A DNA stretch of 64,000 bases from Aurantibacillus sp044229885 (GTDB lineage: Bacteria > Bacteroidota > Bacteroidia > B-17B0 > Aurantibacillaceae): the NCBI GenBank assembly GCA_044229885.1, contig JBGASD010000001.1, forward strand, positions 992,001-1,056,000, read 5' to 3'. The notes beneath the pieces are model-generated. The model was given only the letters and a program-made list of their open reading frames with translations. It made no database searches and had not been told where the DNA came from. Shown in pieces: positions 26,003 through 34,685 of this stretch. Every line of letters begins with the position of its first letter. Positions within the stretch are counted from its first letter, which is position 1. The translations under genes and the position numbers were made by a program.

Positions 26003-26611
26003 ATGAAAAAAATTACTATTATTTTAGCTTCGCTGCTGCTTTCACAAATAGCAACAGCACAAGACAGCCTAAGGCATTACGAATTTGGCTCGACTCTTTT
26101 TACCCTAAATTCATTAGGCTCTACAGGAAATTATGGCGCTAATAAAGCTTCAAAAGAATTTATTAATGGTTTGTTCTTTCGCTACAGCTATAAACGTTTT
26201 GGTTTCAGATCGCAGGTATCGTATTCGGAAAATTCAAGGTTTTATATTTCAAACAAAGATTTCAGAATTGGGCTAGGCGCTCAATATAATCTGTTAAAGA
26301 AAAAAGACTGGTTATACACTTACGCAGATGTATTATACAGAAACGTACAAACAAAAGGTGATTATATAGGCTTTAATATAGCATCTTACTCAAGAAGCAG
26401 TAACGGGTTGGATGGATTTTTGGGCTTAGGATTTAAACTAAAACTAGCAAAGAGTTTTTATTTATCGCCTGAACTTGGGTATAATGTTTCGTACGATCGA
26501 ATTAATTTTACTTCATTACCGGCATCTTCATCAGTTATATACAAAGGAGCATTAAACCATTTCAACTTTAACCCTGTATTAAAATTACAGTTAACACTTA
26601 AGTTTAAATAA
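26003..26611 (+). CDS. Outer membrane beta-barrel protein
   Basis: A 202-residue exported protein with signal peptide (about 1-19, ending IATAQ). The body is a barrel with alternating hydrophobic strands (RYSYKRFGFRSQVSY, LGLGFKLKLAKSFYL) and the C-terminal strand LKLQLTLKFK. Related in style to the outer-membrane beta-barrel proteins of Bacteroidota. Function unknown. Confidence 0.7.
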   Translation: MKKITIILASLLLSQIATAQDSLRHYEFGSTLFTLNSLGSTGNYGANKASKEFINGLFFRYSYKRFGFRSQVSYSENSRFYISNKDFRIGLGAQYNLLKKKDWLYTYADVLYRNVQTKGDYIGFNIASYSRSSNGLDGFLGLGFKLKLAKSFYLSPELGYNVSYDRINFTSLPASSSVIYKGALNHFNFNPVLKLQLTLKFK

Positions 26612-26633
26612 AGCAATTAACATCCAAAATAAA

Positions 26634-26669
26634 AAAGGCCGAAAGCTTATAACTTTTGGCCTTTTTTTT
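26634..26669 (+). terminator. Rho-independent terminator
   Basis: AAAGGCC (26634-26640) with GAAAG pairs with CTTTT plus GGCCTTT (26653-26664), followed by T's. The A run on its left could serve the convergent ferredoxin gene as well. Confidence 0.8.
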
Positions 26670-26718
26670 AATTGATATTATGAAAATAACAGTTTAATGA
26701 AGCTGTTATTAAGCAGTA

Positions 26719-27069
26719 TCAAATATGCAACGATGCTTTTTTATCTAAAAGCTGTTCATCCGTTTCAACAACGTCTTCATCCTTTATACAGCAATCAACC
26801 GGACAAACGGCTGCACATTGTGGTTCATCATGAAAGCCTTTACACTCGGTACACTTATCAGATACAATAAAATAAACATCCATATTTTTTGGTGTCTGCG
26901 GTGAATCAGCATCCACTGTTTCGCCACTGTTCTTGCCTGTATACTCACCTTTAACGCCTGTACCATCGGCATAGCGCCACTCTGCCCCACCTTCATAAAT
27001 TGCATTATTAGGGCACTCCGGTTCGCAGGCACCGCAATTAATGCATTCATCTGTTATTTTAATTGCCAT
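26719..27069 (-). CDS. Alvin-type 2[4Fe-4S] ferredoxin
   Basis: A 116-residue low-potential electron carrier. I start it at the ATG at 27067-27069 (MAIKITDECINCGAC); the longer reading frame would add 27 unlikely residues and begin upstream of the promoter. Cluster 1 ligands are CINCGACEPECP (CxxCxxCxxxCP). Cluster 2 ligands are CTECKGFHDEPQCAAVCP, with eight residues between the second and third Cys, which is the insertion of Alvin-type ferredoxins. A polar insert of about 45 residues separates the two clusters. It diverges from the acyl-CoA reductase gene, which may use electrons or simply share regulation. Confidence 0.9.
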   Translation of the reverse strand: MAIKITDECINCGACEPECPNNAIYEGGAEWRYADGTGVKGEYTGKNSGETVDADSPQTPKNMDVYFIVSDKCTECKGFHDEPQCAAVCPVDCCIKDEDVVETDEQLLDKKASLHI

Positions 27070-27139
27070 TTTTTTATGTAGTTTTGTATTCGCAAAAAAC
27101 AACAAAAAACTATGTTTTTGATGTTTTTTAAATCGGGTA

Positions 27140-27174
27140 CAAATATACAACCTAAATTATGACTTTAAAACAAA
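27140..27174 (-). promoter_or_regulatory. Candidate promoter for the ferredoxin gene
   Basis: On the minus strand TATATTTG (27147-27140) is an exact -7 match and TTTG (27174-27171) is 23 bases further up. The box lies inside the start region of the divergent acyl-CoA reductase gene and supports the downstream ferredoxin start. Confidence 0.45.
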
Positions 27175-28181
27175 GAATAGATGGTTTTGTGCAGGTAGGA
27201 TTGTTTATAAACAGGCACTTTGGCAAACAAAAAGATGATGAAACCCAGCTGCACCAAGGGCTGGACAAGCTTATTGAAATGTCGCACATTTACAATGGCT
27301 GGTTCATTCCTGAATTTGTTAAAGAATCTTTAATGAGCATTGGCGGGCTTTTAAAAGAAGAAGATCTGATAAAATTTGCCGGCCCGATCAAAGAAAAACC
27401 ACAAAAAACCATAGCCGTTATTTGCGCAGGCAATATACCAATGGTTTGTTTTCATGATATTTTATGTGTGTTGTTAAGCGGTAATAAAGTGCTAATAAAG
27501 CTATCATCTGACGACAATGTGTTGATCCCTTTTTTCTTAAAACTGTTAACGCATTACGAACCGGGATTTGAGGAACAGATCTTATTTGCAGAAGGAAAAT
27601 TAGGTGCTTTTGATGCTGTTATTGCCACAGGAAGCAACAATACCGCACAACACTTTAAGCATTATTTTGGCAAATATCCTCATATTATTCGCAAAAACAG
27701 ATCGTCTGTTGCTATATTAACAGGTAGTGAAAGCGAAACCGATCTAAAAAATCTTGGCAAAGATATTTTTCTTTATTTTGGTTTAGGTTGCAGAAGTGTA
27801 AACAAATTATTGGTACCCGCAGGCTATAAATTTGATGCTTTTTTTGAAGCCATCATTGATTTTGGCTTTGTGGTGAACAACAAAAAATATGGCAATAATT
27901 ACGATTATCACCGTGCCATTTATCTTTTAGAATCGATGAAATTTTTAGATAATAATTTCATTATGGTTAAAGAAAGTCCCGATCTGCACTCGCCCGTAGG
28001 TGTTTTATACTACCAATACTATAATTCCCAAAAAGAATTAAGCGATTATTTGAACTCAATTAGCGAAGATCTGCAGTGTGTTGTAGGTAAAAACAACATA
28101 CCTTTTGGTTATTCACAACAACCTGTTATTACTGATTTTGCTGATAATGTAAATACATTAGAATTTTTAGTAAATTTATAG
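27159..28181 (+). CDS. Acyl-CoA reductase, LuxC family
   Basis: A 340-residue NADPH-dependent reductase of the LuxC family, which converts acyl-CoA to aldehyde. Visible features: AVICAGNIPMVCFHDILCVLLSGN (cofactor-binding core, read in two parts), KLSSDDNVLIPF, ATGSNNTAQHFKHYFG, and GLGCRSVNKL, whose Cys is the expected nucleophile. Bacteroidota often carry this enzyme outside luminescence operons; its product is unknown. It diverges from the Alvin-type ferredoxin, 89 bases away, an arrangement that recurs in the phylum by my recollection. Confidence 0.88.
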   Translation: MTLKQRIDGFVQVGLFINRHFGKQKDDETQLHQGLDKLIEMSHIYNGWFIPEFVKESLMSIGGLLKEEDLIKFAGPIKEKPQKTIAVICAGNIPMVCFHDILCVLLSGNKVLIKLSSDDNVLIPFFLKLLTHYEPGFEEQILFAEGKLGAFDAVIATGSNNTAQHFKHYFGKYPHIIRKNRSSVAILTGSESETDLKNLGKDIFLYFGLGCRSVNKLLVPAGYKFDAFFEAIIDFGFVVNNKKYGNNYDYHRAIYLLESMKFLDNNFIMVKESPDLHSPVGVLYYQYYNSQKELSDYLNSISEDLQCVVGKNNIPFGYSQQPVITDFADNVNTLEFLVNL

Positions 28182-28187
28182 GTGTTT

Positions 28188-29030
28188 ATGAACCGGACTT
28201 TACAAACATTTTTTTTAATGTTTATATGTATTGGTGCCTTTGCCCAGGTACCAACGGCTACTATTGTAAGTCCGTCGGCTACCCTATGCACAGGGGTTTC
28301 GCAAACTTTTACATTACAGGAATCTAATTCACCAACTACTTATGAGTGGTATATAAGCCCATCCAAATCAGTAACTATTTTACCTGATCTTAGCAGTTCA
28401 TCCATTACTTTTAATTTTGGCAATGGTGGCACTTATTTTATTAGCCTGCTGGTTTCTAATGCTACCGGTACGTCTGTGGCAACCAGTACTGTTATAGTTA
28501 CCAAATCTGCCTTAGCAGCCTTTAATGCCAGCTTAAACACAACAGGTTATCCTAACCAGCTTATTTTAACCAATTATTCTACCAACAGTATCTCTAACCA
28601 ATGGCTTTTTAATGATGATGCCGCAGCTAATACCACATCTTTAAATGCCATTAAAGATTACAGCGTTAGCGGCAGTTATTCTTTAAGCCTTATTGCGTAT
28701 GGTAATATGGGCTGCAACGACACATCTTCTTACGCTTTAAGAATTGCAGATTCATCCGGCATTACCTTGCCAACTATTTTTTCTCCTAATGGTGATGACA
28801 TTAACGAAATTTTTAAACCAATAGCTAAAAACATTACCGAGCTTCATGTAATGATCTATAACCGTTACGGTACACCTATTATTAAATGGGATAGGGTAAA
28901 TGGCTTTTGGGATGGCCACACTACAGCAGGCGATGTGTGCGATGAAGGCGTTTATTTTGTTGTTGTTGAAGGCAAAGGTTTTGATGGCAAAACCTATAAG
29001 ATAAAACACAGTTTAACCTTAGTCAGATAA
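28188..29030 (+). CDS. T9SS type B sorting domain protein with PKD-like domain
   Basis: A 281-residue secreted protein. I prefer ATG 28188 over GTG 28182; the signal peptide MNRTLQTFFLMFICIGAFAQ follows. Residues about 25-110 resemble PKD/Ig-like folds. The C-terminal 90 residues contain FSPNGDDINEIFKP, MIYNRYGTPI and GVYFVVVEGKG, the gliding-motility-associated type B sorting domain that directs T9SS export and surface attachment. The stop TAA (29028-29030) overlaps the apparent start of the next ORF in the motif ATAA. Confidence 0.85.
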   Translation: MNRTLQTFFLMFICIGAFAQVPTATIVSPSATLCTGVSQTFTLQESNSPTTYEWYISPSKSVTILPDLSSSSITFNFGNGGTYFISLLVSNATGTSVATSTVIVTKSALAAFNASLNTTGYPNQLILTNYSTNSISNQWLFNDDAAANTTSLNAIKDYSVSGSYSLSLIAYGNMGCNDTSSYALRIADSSGITLPTIFSPNGDDINEIFKPIAKNITELHVMIYNRYGTPIIKWDRVNGFWDGHTTAGDVCDEGVYFVVVEGKGFDGKTYKIKHSLTLVR

Positions 29031-29998
29031 ATATCTTAAAGGTTAACAACATATCTTTCAATTACCCAAATCAAAGTTATTTTAAAGGAATAAGGAATGT
29101 TTCGCTCCAATTAAATAAAGGCGAGATACTGGCTTTAGTTGGTAAAAGCGGAAGCGGTAAAACTACCTTAATGAAATGCGTTTATGGTTTAGAAGACCTG
29201 AATGAAGGTGAGGTTTTGTTTGAGAATAAAAAAGTAACCGGGCCTTCTTATAATTTAATTCCCGGTTATCATGAAATGCGTTTGGTAAGTCAGGATTTTT
29301 ATGTTTTAGATAATCATAGTGTTGAAGAAAATATTTTTGATAAATTAATTGGCTATACCAACGAAGCAAAACAAAAAAGAGCTAATAAGCTCTTAAAATT
29401 ATTAGATCTTGTTGCTTTAAAAAACTCGAAAGCACGTTTTTTATCAAGCGGCCAAAAGCAGCGTGTGGCAATAGCAAGGGCCCTGGCTATTATTCCAAAG
29501 TTATTATTACTGGATGAGCCTTTTAGTAATTTGGATTCTATTTTAAGCGAAAAATTATTTTCGTTCATTATGAGCGAGATCAAAAAAAATAAAACCTCTG
29601 TTATTTTAATTACGCATGTAACAGAAGAAGCTTTAAAATATGCTGATGTATTGGCCGTGATGGATAATGGCAGAATAATACAATCGGGCAAAAAATGGCA
29701 GATCTATTACAAACCAAAAAACACCAAGCTGGCGGGACTTTTAGGGCCTTTTAATGCTATAAGAACAGAAGACCTTGAGAAGAAAACAAAAAACAAAACA
29801 AAGCTTTTTGTGAGACCTGATAAAATAAAATTAGCAACAAAAAATAATTTTGATCTTCAATTAAAAATTTCAAACTGTACCTTTAATGGTAAATGTTTTG
29901 AAGTGTTGGGAGAAACAAAAAATGGAAATTCTGTTATTGTATTTTTAAATAAAGAATTAGAGCTGGAGAAAGAGTATTTTTTTACAATAGACCAATAA
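29027..29998 (+). CDS. ABC transporter ATP-binding protein with TOBE-like C terminus, apparent ATA start
   Basis: A 323-residue ATPase. Walker A is LVGKSGSGKTTL (residues 38-49), signature LSSGQKQRVAIARAL, Walker B KLLLLDEPFSNLD. The last 65 residues (KLFVRPDKIKL and following strands) look like a TOBE_2 domain, as in PotA/CysA/FbpC-type importers. The first ATG (29171) lies after Walker A and cannot be the real start. The frame is open upstream to ATA 29027, giving ILKVNNISFNYPNQSY, a normal ABC N terminus; no ATG, GTG or TTG exists before 29171, and an in-frame stop precedes. The ATA overlaps the stop of the T9SS gene as ATAA, one base from ATGA. No permease gene is nearby. Confidence 0.8.
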   Translation: MNILKVNNISFNYPNQSYFKGIRNVSLQLNKGEILALVGKSGSGKTTLMKCVYGLEDLNEGEVLFENKKVTGPSYNLIPGYHEMRLVSQDFYVLDNHSVEENIFDKLIGYTNEAKQKRANKLLKLLDLVALKNSKARFLSSGQKQRVAIARALAIIPKLLLLDEPFSNLDSILSEKLFSFIMSEIKKNKTSVILITHVTEEALKYADVLAVMDNGRIIQSGKKWQIYYKPKNTKLAGLLGPFNAIRTEDLEKKTKNKTKLFVRPDKIKLATKNNFDLQLKISNCTFNGKCFEVLGETKNGNSVIVFLNKELELEKEYFFTIDQ

Positions 29999-30937
29999 TT
30001 ATTTGAAGATCAGATCCTGATTTACTGACATATTCTCTTCCACATCTACTGTGAAACTCTGTTCCGGTTTACCGTTCACTTCAACAGATATAATAGCAAG
30101 ACCGGAATTTACTTTTAACAGTTTATACTGACCTAACGTATTTGTTTTAACAACCTGCGTACCACAAGTTACTGTTGCATTTACAAGTGGCTTACCTGTT
30201 GTTTCATTAACTACTCTTCCACTTACACTTCCATATTTCAATACCTTTGGATTAAAAAGTATTTTAACAAAATCAATAGCAAAGCCATCAGCCGCGCCGC
30301 TTGTGTTGTCATCAAATAACAATTCAACGGTGCCATTTTTAAAATCGGATATTCTTTCTTTTGGTACGGTTATGGTGATCAACTTCCCTATAGGACCCGT
30401 TTGATCGATACTATTAATTATTTTTTCAATATAAGCTGCGCGTTTGGCATTAACGAAAACTTCAAATTTTGAACAAAGTGCCTTAGCCTGAAAATCATCT
30501 ACAAACATTTGCAGCATTACACTTTTTATTTTGGATGTATCAATTCCTTTTAAAGAAATATTTAAAGGAAAAGTGGTTTTACCATATTTTTCCAGCAAAA
30601 ACCCTTGTTGGCCGCTGTATCCCTCGCCGCCGCATGGTGCATCTTTTTTACCCATACTGGTTGGCACCATTATCATGTCAAGACCTAATACATCTGTAGA
30701 ATCCCAGTCCCACGGATAATTGTGTGCATTTGTGCTTTTTCCTGAAAATGGATTAAAATTTTCATCCCAGCCAAAGCCAAGATTGTCGATATCACCAAGC
30801 CTGATCATGAACTCAGCTTCTCCGGTATTAGTCTTCAGAACATACCGTTCCTTCCAACTACCGTTATCATTATCTGTTTGTGAAAATAAATAAATTGAAA
30901 AAATGTTCGCAATAAAAACCAGTAAATATTTTTTCAT
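29999..30937 (-). CDS. Secreted protein with carboxypeptidase-like regulatory domain
   Basis: A 312-residue exported protein. I start at the ATG at 30935-30937 (MKKYLLVFIANIFSIYLFSQ, a signal peptide); a GTG seven codons upstream is possible. Residues about 20-235 are a jelly-roll-like region (KTNTGEAEFMIRLGDIDNLGFGWDEN). The C-terminal 80 residues are a carboxypeptidase-regulatory-like domain (GSVSGRVVNETTGKPLVNATVTCG, LGQYKLLKV). The stop abuts the ABC ATPase stop with no spacer. Follows the next gene with a short gap, likely one operon. Function unknown. Confidence 0.75.
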   Translation of the reverse strand: MKKYLLVFIANIFSIYLFSQTDNDNGSWKERYVLKTNTGEAEFMIRLGDIDNLGFGWDENFNPFSGKSTNAHNYPWDWDSTDVLGLDMIMVPTSMGKKDAPCGGEGYSGQQGFLLEKYGKTTFPLNISLKGIDTSKIKSVMLQMFVDDFQAKALCSKFEVFVNAKRAAYIEKIINSIDQTGPIGKLITITVPKERISDFKNGTVELLFDDNTSGAADGFAIDFVKILFNPKVLKYGSVSGRVVNETTGKPLVNATVTCGTQVVKTNTLGQYKLLKVNSGLAIISVEVNGKPEQSFTVDVEENMSVNQDLIFK

Positions 30938-30951
30938 ATAAATGGGATTAA

Positions 30952-31524
30952 TTACCACTCTTCCTTTTCAACTTCTTTAGAATCTTTTTGCATTCCTTCT
31001 TTAAGATCTTCTACCACTTTACCTGCACCTCTTAAAGCTTCGCCTTTTAATTTTCTCCATACAATATCGCCCATAGCCATACTGCCACACTCAGGCACTT
31101 TATTATCATAACTGCCCGCAGTTGTTTTACCACTTGTGCTAATGTGTTTAATTTGAGAGATTGTGTATTTATACTTGTTATCCTTACATTCAATAGCAAT
31201 GTGCATACTTATCTTGCCTGTATAATCCACTTCAGGGTTTAACTCTTTTGGCTTTACAGGAAAAGTAGCTGTACATTCTGCTTTTGAACCTGTAGTTACA
31301 CCGCTGCTTTTACCATATTTTGTACTTTCTACTTTAACCCAATTAATAGCGCGTTGCATTAATTCGCTGGCCGGTATAGAGTCCATATTTACAACTTCTG
31401 AGATCTTTGTTTCGTTCTTCTTTTTAGGAGCGTCTTCTCCGGTTGCAGTTGTTGTTTGCGAAAAACAATCAGCTGCAAATACAACTAACGAACAAAGTAA
31501 AAGTGCTTGTATATATTTTTTCAT
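30952..31524 (-). CDS. Hypothetical secreted protein (DUF4468-like)
   Basis: A 190-residue protein with signal peptide (about 1-22). The central part (IPASELMQRAINWVKVESTKYGKSSG, ISMHIAIECKDNKYKYTISQI) resembles DUF4468, a TBP-like-fold family in Bacteroidota exported proteins. No catalytic residues. It precedes the carboxypeptidase-domain gene by 14 bases and probably forms an operon with it. Confidence 0.6.
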   Translation of the reverse strand: MKKYIQALLLCSLVVFAADCFSQTTTATGEDAPKKKNETKISEVVNMDSIPASELMQRAINWVKVESTKYGKSSGVTTGSKAECTATFPVKPKELNPEVDYTGKISMHIAIECKDNKYKYTISQIKHISTSGKTTAGSYDNKVPECGSMAMGDIVWRKLKGEALRGAGKVVEDLKEGMQKDSKEVEKEEW

Positions 31525-31585
31525 ATTTTATATTTTATTATCCTTCTCTCCTATTTTCGTGCCGAGATGATAAAATTACAATTTT

Positions 31586-33994
31586 TTAATAAATTTTTGG
31601 AAATTGGTTTGGGTTAACTTCCGACATCAGATTATAAACTGCATCAAACACATCGTCTGAATTTGGTTTGCTAAAGTAGTCACCATCACTGCCATAAGCA
31701 GGTCTATGATCTTTAGATGCCAGAGTTAACGGTGCAGAATCGAGGAATTGATAAGCTCCCTGCTCTTCCACTATCTTTTGCAGGATATACGAACTTGCCC
31801 CACCCGAAACATCTTCATCCAACACCAATAAACGATTTGTTTTTTTAACAGATTCAACGATTGAATGATGAATATCGAAAGGAATTAACGTTTGTAGATC
31901 TATCAATTCAACCGAAATACCATGTTTCTCCAAATTCTTTATTGCATCTTGTGCAACACGAATGCTGCTACCATAAGAAACCAATGTAATATCAGAACCA
32001 GTATTTAAAACCTCGGGGATACCAAGCGCTGTTTTGTAAGCACCAAAGTTTGAAGGTGACTTTTCTTTTAAACGGTATGCGTTTAATGGTTCAATGATCA
32101 AAGCAGGTTCATCAGACTCTAACAAAGTATTATAAAAACTAGATGCTACGGTCATATTACGCGGTACGCAAATATTTATACCGCGGCAGGCATGCACGAT
32201 CATACCCATTGGTGAGCCACTGTGCCAAACACCCTCTAAACGGTGACCACGCGTACGGATGATTACCGGTGCTTTTTGTTTGCCTTTAGAACGCCATTGT
32301 ACTGTTGCCAGATCATCACTCATTAATTGCAAGGCATATAATAAATAATCCAGATATTGTATCTCTGCAATTGGACGCAAGCCTCTCATAGCAAGACCTA
32401 TAGCTTGACCCATAATAGTTGCTTCGCGAATACCTGTATCAAATACACGGTGCTCTCCGTATTTTAATTGCAAACCTTCCAAGCCTTGATTTACCCCACC
32501 AATTTTCCCTGAATCTTCACCGAAGATCATTACCTCGGGATATTTTGATAAGATAGCATCAAAGTTATCACGTAAAATCTCGCGGCCATCCATTTGCTTA
32601 TCATCTGTATACTCAACTGCTTTTGCAGAAATGTTCCCCACTTTTTTTGGAGATTGAGAATATAAATGTGAGCTAAAGCGATCGTTATTTATTTCTTTTG
32701 AAGCTTCTAACCATTTAATTAAATTTTCTCTTGCAGAAGAAGAATTATTTTTTGTTAAGCGCAATACATTCTTAACAGCCATGTGAATTTCTTTTCTGAT
32801 AGGCTCTTTAACAGACTGTAATTCTTTTTTAATAGCAAGAATTTCATCACCACCCATCTCTTCAAACAAAGCACACACTTCTGCCACTTCATTTTTAATT
32901 GGTGTTAAATAATCAGTCCAAGCAGCTGTTTTTGCATTCTTAACAGCTTCTTTCGCATCTTCTTCTATTTTATTTAATTCTTCTTCATTTGCCAATGCGT
33001 TTTGAATGATCCATTCGCGCATTTGTTTTACGCAATCAAAATCCAACTCCCATTGTAAACGCTCTTTACTTTTATAACGTTCGTGCGAACCGCTGGTACT
33101 ATGGCCTTGTGGCTGCGTTACTTCCTCTACATGAACTAAAACAGGTACATGTTCTTCACGGCAAACTTTTATTGCTTTTTCGTAGGTTTCGCATAAATGC
33201 GCATAATCCCAACCTTTTGTTTTAAAGATTTCGTATCCTTTTCCATTGGCATCGCGCTGAAAACCTTTTAATACTTCACTAATACTTTCTTTTGTAGTTT
33301 GATATTTTTTTGGAACAGAGATACCATGCCCATCATCCCAAACACTTATCAACATTGGCACTTGCAATACACCTGCAGCGTTAATGGTTTCCCAAAATAA
33401 ACCTTCGCTTGTAGAAGCATCACCAATGGTACCAAATGCAACTTCATTGCCTTTATTGCTGTAGGTATTGAATGGTGCATTGTGCAGGTCTTTATTTATT
33501 TTATAAAAATGTGATGCGTATGCCAAACCCAATAAACGTGGCATTTGCCCACCCGTTGGAGAAATATCGCTGCTTGAATTTTTTTGATCGACCAGTGCTT
33601 TAAAAGAACCATCTTCATTTAAGCTATGTGTGGCAAAATGGCCTCCCATTTGGCGTCCACCGCTCATTGGCTCTAAAGTAAGATCTGTATGCCCGTATAA
33701 TCCTGCAAACCATTGTTGTAAAGTAATAGCATTAATGCTTAACATAAAGGTTTGATCACGGTAATAACCGCTTCTAAAATCACCGTTCTTAAATACTTTG
33801 CTCATGGCCACTTGAGCCAACTCTTTACCATCACCAAAGATCCCGAATTTTGCTTTTCCTGTAAGAACTTCTTTTCTTCCTAATAAACTTGCCTGCCTGC
33901 TTTCGTTAACCAATTTAAAATCATCAAGGACGATCTTTTTGAAATCCTCAAAACTTAAATTACCGGCTTTTACGGCGCTATCTTCTTTTCCCAT
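31586..33994 (-). CDS. Fused E1 alpha/beta component of 2-oxoacid (branched-chain) dehydrogenase
   Basis: Thiamine-diphosphate dehydrogenase of 802 residues joining both E1 subunits. The alpha half (1-400) has TPP-binding GDASTSEGLF near Gly191 and DDGHGISV near Asp220, plus SHERYKSKERL phospholoop-like residues. The beta half (from about 460) has REATIMGQAIGLAMRGLRPIAEIQ, the transketolase pyrimidine-binding core, and a C-terminal transketolase domain (VSYGSSIRVAQDAI, GVSVELIDLQTLIPFD). Such alpha/beta fusions are common in Bacteroidota and normally act on branched-chain or pyruvate-type 2-oxoacids. The E2 and E3 partners are not in the window; substrate not determined. Confidence 0.93.
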   Translation of the reverse strand: MGKEDSAVKAGNLSFEDFKKIVLDDFKLVNESRQASLLGRKEVLTGKAKFGIFGDGKELAQVAMSKVFKNGDFRSGYYRDQTFMLSINAITLQQWFAGLYGHTDLTLEPMSGGRQMGGHFATHSLNEDGSFKALVDQKNSSSDISPTGGQMPRLLGLAYASHFYKINKDLHNAPFNTYSNKGNEVAFGTIGDASTSEGLFWETINAAGVLQVPMLISVWDDGHGISVPKKYQTTKESISEVLKGFQRDANGKGYEIFKTKGWDYAHLCETYEKAIKVCREEHVPVLVHVEEVTQPQGHSTSGSHERYKSKERLQWELDFDCVKQMREWIIQNALANEEELNKIEEDAKEAVKNAKTAAWTDYLTPIKNEVAEVCALFEEMGGDEILAIKKELQSVKEPIRKEIHMAVKNVLRLTKNNSSSARENLIKWLEASKEINNDRFSSHLYSQSPKKVGNISAKAVEYTDDKQMDGREILRDNFDAILSKYPEVMIFGEDSGKIGGVNQGLEGLQLKYGEHRVFDTGIREATIMGQAIGLAMRGLRPIAEIQYLDYLLYALQLMSDDLATVQWRSKGKQKAPVIIRTRGHRLEGVWHSGSPMGMIVHACRGINICVPRNMTVASSFYNTLLESDEPALIIEPLNAYRLKEKSPSNFGAYKTALGIPEVLNTGSDITLVSYGSSIRVAQDAIKNLEKHGISVELIDLQTLIPFDIHHSIVESVKKTNRLLVLDEDVSGGASSYILQKIVEEQGAYQFLDSAPLTLASKDHRPAYGSDGDYFSKPNSDDVFDAVYNLMSEVNPNQFPKIY

Positions 33995-34011
33995 TATAAT
34001 ACCTTAATATA

Positions 34012-34041
34012 CAAATATAACGGATTGGCGGGAATGGCAAA
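34012..34041 (-). promoter_or_regulatory. Promoter for the E1 alpha/beta gene
   Basis: On the minus strand TTTG (34041-34038), an 18-base spacer, then TATATTTG (34019-34012), both exact matches to the Bacteroidota consensus, 17 bases upstream of the ATG. The best promoter match I see in the window. Confidence 0.6.
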
Positions 34042-34102
34042 AATAATTTATGCGATAATTTATCATAAATAATAAAAATTATTATTTGCATTACATTTAT
34101 AT

Positions 34103-34110
34103 TAAATTTG
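34103..34110 (+). promoter_or_regulatory. Candidate -7 element for the lipoprotein gene
   Basis: TAAATTTG is an exact TAnnTTTG match, 28 bases upstream of the ATG at 34138. The nearest TTTG (34085-34088) gives a short 14-base spacer. Confidence 0.35.
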
Positions 34111-34137
34111 ATTTATATAAACTAAAAAATCACAAAA

Positions 34138-34629
34138 ATGAAAAAGAACAAAATTATATTCGGCGCGCTGATCATGGCATTATTGCTGGCATTTTCATGC
34201 TCGGTTGGCGTAAAAAAAGATCTTCTTTCGGGCTTAAGTATAAAATATAATGGTTTTACAGTAGCAGAATCTTACCTGGTAAAAAACGATAAAAGAACAA
34301 CAGATGTTAAAATTAAAGGTGGCGAAAAAATGTCGCTTGTTTTTACAGGAGTAAGTGGTTTTAAAGCTGTTGAAGGAATGGCTTATCCGGGCGCATCTAT
34401 TTTAGTTGTGGATAATAAAGGAAAAACCGTGTTAGACATAGCCGATCTTTTTTCCTCGTACGATTCAACAGGTGTTGAAACCAAATTAGTGGAAGAGGCT
34501 CTTTCTATTGAGTTTACAGCGCCTACCGAAGGTTCTGAAAAAGGAGATAAATACACCTGGAAATCGAGAGTGTGGGACAAAAAAGGCACTAGTGAAATAA
34601 CCTGCGAATTACAACTGGAAGTGGAATAA
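34138..34629 (+). CDS. Hypothetical lipoprotein
   Basis: A 163-residue protein with the lipobox LAFSCSV (Cys near residue 21). The mature chain is mostly beta (GLSIKYNGFTVAESYLV, MSLVFTGVSGFKAV) with an acidic C-terminal half. No known domain recognised. It stands alone between divergent neighbours. Confidence 0.6.
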   Translation: MKKNKIIFGALIMALLLAFSCSVGVKKDLLSGLSIKYNGFTVAESYLVKNDKRTTDVKIKGGEKMSLVFTGVSGFKAVEGMAYPGASILVVDNKGKTVLDIADLFSSYDSTGVETKLVEEALSIEFTAPTEGSEKGDKYTWKSRVWDKKGTSEITCELQLEVE

Positions 34630-34685
34630 ATGTAAAACCAACGTTTTTTTTCACTACCTTCATTAAATATAAACAACCTAAGATC

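Noticed and set aside
27070..27150. Longer ferredoxin N terminus starting at 27150
   Set aside because: The extra 27 residues lack ferredoxin character and the start would lie upstream of the -7 box at 27140-27147.
29171..29998. ATG at 29171 as the start of the ABC ATPase
   Set aside because: It would remove Walker A (residues 38-49 of the full frame) and is therefore not a functional start.
34049..34075. AT-rich imperfect palindrome between the E1 and lipoprotein genes
   Set aside because: Two-base bulge and low complexity; could be chance in such AT-rich DNA.
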